A DNA stretch of 7,444 nt, taken from Streptosporangiaceae bacterium. Lineage in GTDB: Bacteria; Actinomycetota; Actinomycetes; Streptosporangiales; Streptosporangiaceae. Every line of letters starts with the position of its first letter. The first letter of the stretch is position 1. The notes below the pieces were generated by a model, which made no database searches, had not been told where the DNA came from, and worked only from the letters and a program-made list of their open reading frames with translations. The stretch spans positions 1-7,444 of the forward strand of contig JASHTQ010000670.1 in assembly GCA_030040475.1 (NCBI GenBank), written 5' to 3'. Position numbers and translations under genes: made by a program. This document shows positions 5,090 through 7,444 of this stretch, one piece after another.

Positions 5090-7444
5090 TCAAACGGACG
5101 GGAAGAGCAGCTCGTAGGCTGGATTGATCATTACGGGATGCCCGTTCTTGATGCCGACCGAGCCGCGGAACCGGACCCGCGCACCGCAGACGATGCCCGG
5201 GATGTGCGAGCGGCCGTAGAACATGGCGGTCAGCTGGCCGGTTCCGTCCGATATCTCGCAGGAGAGCACGGAGTTGCGCTCTACCGGCTTGATCTCGACC
5301 ACCCGGACGCGGCCCTCCACCACGGCCCGTCCCGGCTGGCGCAGCGAGCCGATCGGCATGACCTCGGTCCCGTTCGCCTCGTCGGGTCCGTGAGCGTGCG
5401 GACGCTGGCCGTTCCCGTCCGGCTCCGGTCCCTTCACCAGGCCGTGGACGGCGGCAACCGGGTCCGCCGCCGATCCCGGAGCCGTGGCGTGCCTGGCCGC
5501 CACGTCGGCCTCCTCCGACCTGAACTGCTGGTCCAGGTCGCCGGAGCCGATGGCGGCCGCCCGGGCGGCCTGGCGCTCCTGCAGCACCCGGACCCGGCTG
5601 CCCACGTCGTAGGGGACGATGGTGGCCGCAGAGCGCGGGATCCGGCTCACCACCGCGGCGATCTTGTCCGCGGTACGGTCGTGCAGCAGCCGGCCGAGCA
5701 GGGTCGAGTAACTGCGCCTGGGCAGCACCACGGTCACGTGCGTCTCGGGATCGGCGGCCTCCCGCTCGACCAGTTCGGCCGCCGCCCTGGTGAGCCTGCG
5801 ATCCGCCACGTCGATGAAGTCAAGCGGAATGCCGCGGTCGGCGCGGGTCCACTTCTCTCTGAGCCTGTCGGCGCGGACGTTGTCGATGACGAAGTGCACC
5901 GCGCGCAGTGAGGTGGGCCGCATGCTCCGCGCGTACCGCAGCGCGGCCAGCGTCGCCAGGTCGAAGCTGTCCACGAAGACGAACACGCTGCGACGGCTGT
6001 AATGCGGCGCGGGCGGCGGCTGGTGGCCGCTGATCGTCTCCAGCACCTCGGTCTCGTCCCGGTACTCGCGGTTGAGCCTGATCAGCGCCGGGACCAGGAT
6101 GATGAACAGGACGATGACCACCCAGGCGCCCTCGGTGAACTTCACGATCGCGAAGACGGCGACCACGATCACCGTCATCACGCCGGCCGAGAAGTTGATG
6201 ATCAGCCGGCGCCGCCAGCCGGGCGTCCGGTGCCTGCTGTGGTACCTGGCCATGCCGAAGCCGGCCATCGAGAACGCGGTGAACACGCCGATCGCGTACA
6301 GCGGGACCAGGCTGTTGACGTCCGCGTCCTTGATGATCAGCAGCGCCACCGACGTGATCGTCAGCAGGATGATCGCGTTGGAGAACACCAGCCGGTGCCC
6401 GCGCTTGAGCAGCCACCTGGGCAGGAACGAGTCGCCGGCCACGTAGCTGGTCAGGAACGGGAAGCCGTTGAAGCTCGTGTTGCCGCCGGTGTACAGGATC
6501 AGCATGGTGGCCGCCTGCACCACGTAGAACATGAAGTGCCCGGGCTGCCCGAACACCCTGTCCGCCTCCTGGGCCAGCACGGTCGGGTAGCCGCTTGTGT
6601 AGGGCGTGGAGTGGGTGGCGTGCGCCAGCCAGGAGATGCCCGCGATCAGCACGCCGAGGATCGCGCCCTCGGCGATCAGCACCCGGCGGGCGTTGACGCC
6701 CTCCGGCGGCTTGAACGCGCCGACCGCGTCCGAGACCGCCTCGATGCCGGTCAGCGAGGCGCCGCCGTTGGCGAACGCGCGGAGCAGGATGAAGATCATC
6801 GCGCCGCTGAGGATCCCGTCGCTGCTCGAGCCGAGCTGGTACGCGCCGTGCAGCGTCGCCGGGTTGACCGCGTGCAGGTTGCCCATGATCTCGCGGACCA
6901 GCCCGACGACGATCATCACGATGACCGAGCCCGCGAACAGGTAGGTCGGGATCGCGAAGGACCGGCCCGCCTCCTTCATCCCGCGCAGGTTGCCGAACGC
7001 CATGACCAGCACCACGCCGACGGTGATCTCGAGCTTGTACGGGCCGACCGACGGGAAGGCGGAGGCCACCGCGGCCGTGCCCGCCGCGGTCTGCACGGCG
7101 ACCGTCACCACGTAGTCGATCAGCAGCGCGACCGCGCATATCTGGGCGATGCGCGGGCCGAAGTTTTCTCGCGCCACCACGTACGAGCCGCCAGGCCTGA
7201 TGTAGACCATGACGACCTCGCGGTAGGACAGCAGCACGAGCACCATGACGAACAGGATGACCAGCGTCATGGGCAGGATCAGGGTGAAGGCGGCCAGGCC
7301 GACGAAGGGCACGAGCACGATCAGGATCTCCTCGGTGCCGTACGCGGAGGAGGAGATCCCGTCCGGGGACAGCACGCCGAGCGCGAGCGGCTTGGACAGC
7401 CGCTGCTCGCCGAGGTCCTGGTTGACCAGCGGCGGCCCGAGCAG
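5090..7444 (-). CDS. KimA/YdaO-like APC-superfamily transporter with C-terminal OB-fold domain (copy 2, N-terminus beyond right edge)
   Basis: Paralogue of the neighbouring plus-strand transporter, also a probable potassium importer. The frame is open to the window edge, and the 23 codons upstream of the GTG at 7375 still match copy 1 (LLGPP near the edge, EQRLSK further in). That GTG is therefore internal and the start lies outside. The 784 visible residues comprise the APC/LeuT-fold domain, a Usp-like domain (about 480-630), a linker (about 632-695) and an OB-fold domain (about 699-781). The KimA substrate-site residues are conserved as in copy 1, with Gln again at the S125 position. By eye there are 19 differences in 106 aligned residues at the N-terminal helices and 12 in 82 over the OB domain. 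The linkers do not align: here it is acidic to neutral with a His/Gly-rich part, in copy 1 strongly basic. Control of this gene lies outside the window. Confidence 0.9.
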   Translation of the reverse strand: MLGPPLVNQDLGEQRLSKPLALGVLSPDGISSSAYGTEEILIVLVPFVGLAAFTLILPMTLVILFVMVLVLLSYREVVMVYIRPGGSYVVARENFGPRIAQICAVALLIDYVVTVAVQTAAGTAAVASAFPSVGPYKLEITVGVVLVMAFGNLRGMKEAGRSFAIPTYLFAGSVIVMIVVGLVREIMGNLHAVNPATLHGAYQLGSSSDGILSGAMIFILLRAFANGGASLTGIEAVSDAVGAFKPPEGVNARRVLIAEGAILGVLIAGISWLAHATHSTPYTSGYPTVLAQEADRVFGQPGHFMFYVVQAATMLILYTGGNTSFNGFPFLTSYVAGDSFLPRWLLKRGHRLVFSNAIILLTITSVALLIIKDADVNSLVPLYAIGVFTAFSMAGFGMARYHSRHRTPGWRRRLIINFSAGVMTVIVVAVFAIVKFTEGAWVVIVLFIILVPALIRLNREYRDETEVLETISGHQPPPAPHYSRRSVFVFVDSFDLATLAALRYARSMRPTSLRAVHFVIDNVRADRLREKWTRADRGIPLDFIDVADRRLTRAAAELVEREAADPETHVTVVLPRRSYSTLLGRLLHDRTADKIAAVVSRIPRSAATIVPYDVGSRVRVLQERQAARAAAIGSGDLDQQFRSEEADVAARHATAPGSAADPVAAVHGLVKGPEPDGNGQRPHAHGPDEANGTEVMPIGSLRQPGRAVVEGRVRVVEIKPVERNSVLSCEISDGTGQLTAMFYGRSHIPGIVCGARVRFRGSVGIKNGHPVMINPAYELLFPSV

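Noticed and set aside
3604..5127. Plus-strand frame of 507 codons overlapping copy 1 and running past its stop
   Set aside because: Arg/Gly/Ala/Pro-rich shadow without motifs. The overlapping frame has the Usp-like and OB-fold domains.
5820..7139. Second minus-strand frame of 439 codons within transporter copy 2
   Set aside because: It is a +1-type shadow, Arg/Gly/Asp-rich, while the overlapping frame has the conserved KimA-like sequence.
7373..7375. GTG as the start codon of transporter copy 2
   Set aside because: The frame stays open and homologous to copy 1 for 23 more codons to the window edge, so the true start is outside.

Overview
The window reads as chromosomal DNA of a high-GC actinobacterium. 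GC and third-position GC are very high, GTG is used as a start, and the protein families are typical of Actinomycetota. The genus cannot be told from this sequence. Nearly all of it is coding, and every recognisable gene points to potassium homeostasis.

Layout: positions 1-458 (minus) hold the 5' two thirds of a KdpE-type response regulator, cut by the left edge. It overlaps by four bases (ATGA) the end of a KdpD-like sensor kinase (455-2326, minus). The kinase keeps the DUF4118 membrane domain, a weak GAF-like stretch, HisKA and HATPase. It lacks the classical KdpD N-terminal cytoplasmic sensor and Usp domains, and carries an unrecognised multi-pass membrane module in their place. A 165-bp divergent intergenic region (2327-2491) follows. 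It contains an 11-bp-period direct repeat typical of OmpR-family operators, framed by a perfect 9-bp inverted repeat. Then comes a KimA/YdaO-like APC-superfamily transporter of 857 residues (2492-5065, plus). After a gap of only 24 bp, a clear paralogue of it lies tail-to-tail on the minus strand (5090-7444) and runs off the right edge.

Both transporters have the full KimA layout, a LeuT-fold membrane domain followed by a Usp-like cytosolic domain. To this they add a variable linker and a C-terminal OB-fold domain. The OB domain resembles the small stand-alone OB-fold protein that, from memory, sits near trk-type potassium genes in many actinobacteria. The likeliest reading is a potassium-uptake locus in which a truncated KdpDE system controls itself and perhaps the adjacent KimA-like gene. 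No kdpFABC gene is visible. The OB-fold fusion and the shortened KdpD are the parts most worth pursuing. Potassium as substrate, KdpE control and nucleotide sensing are inferences from homology and layout.
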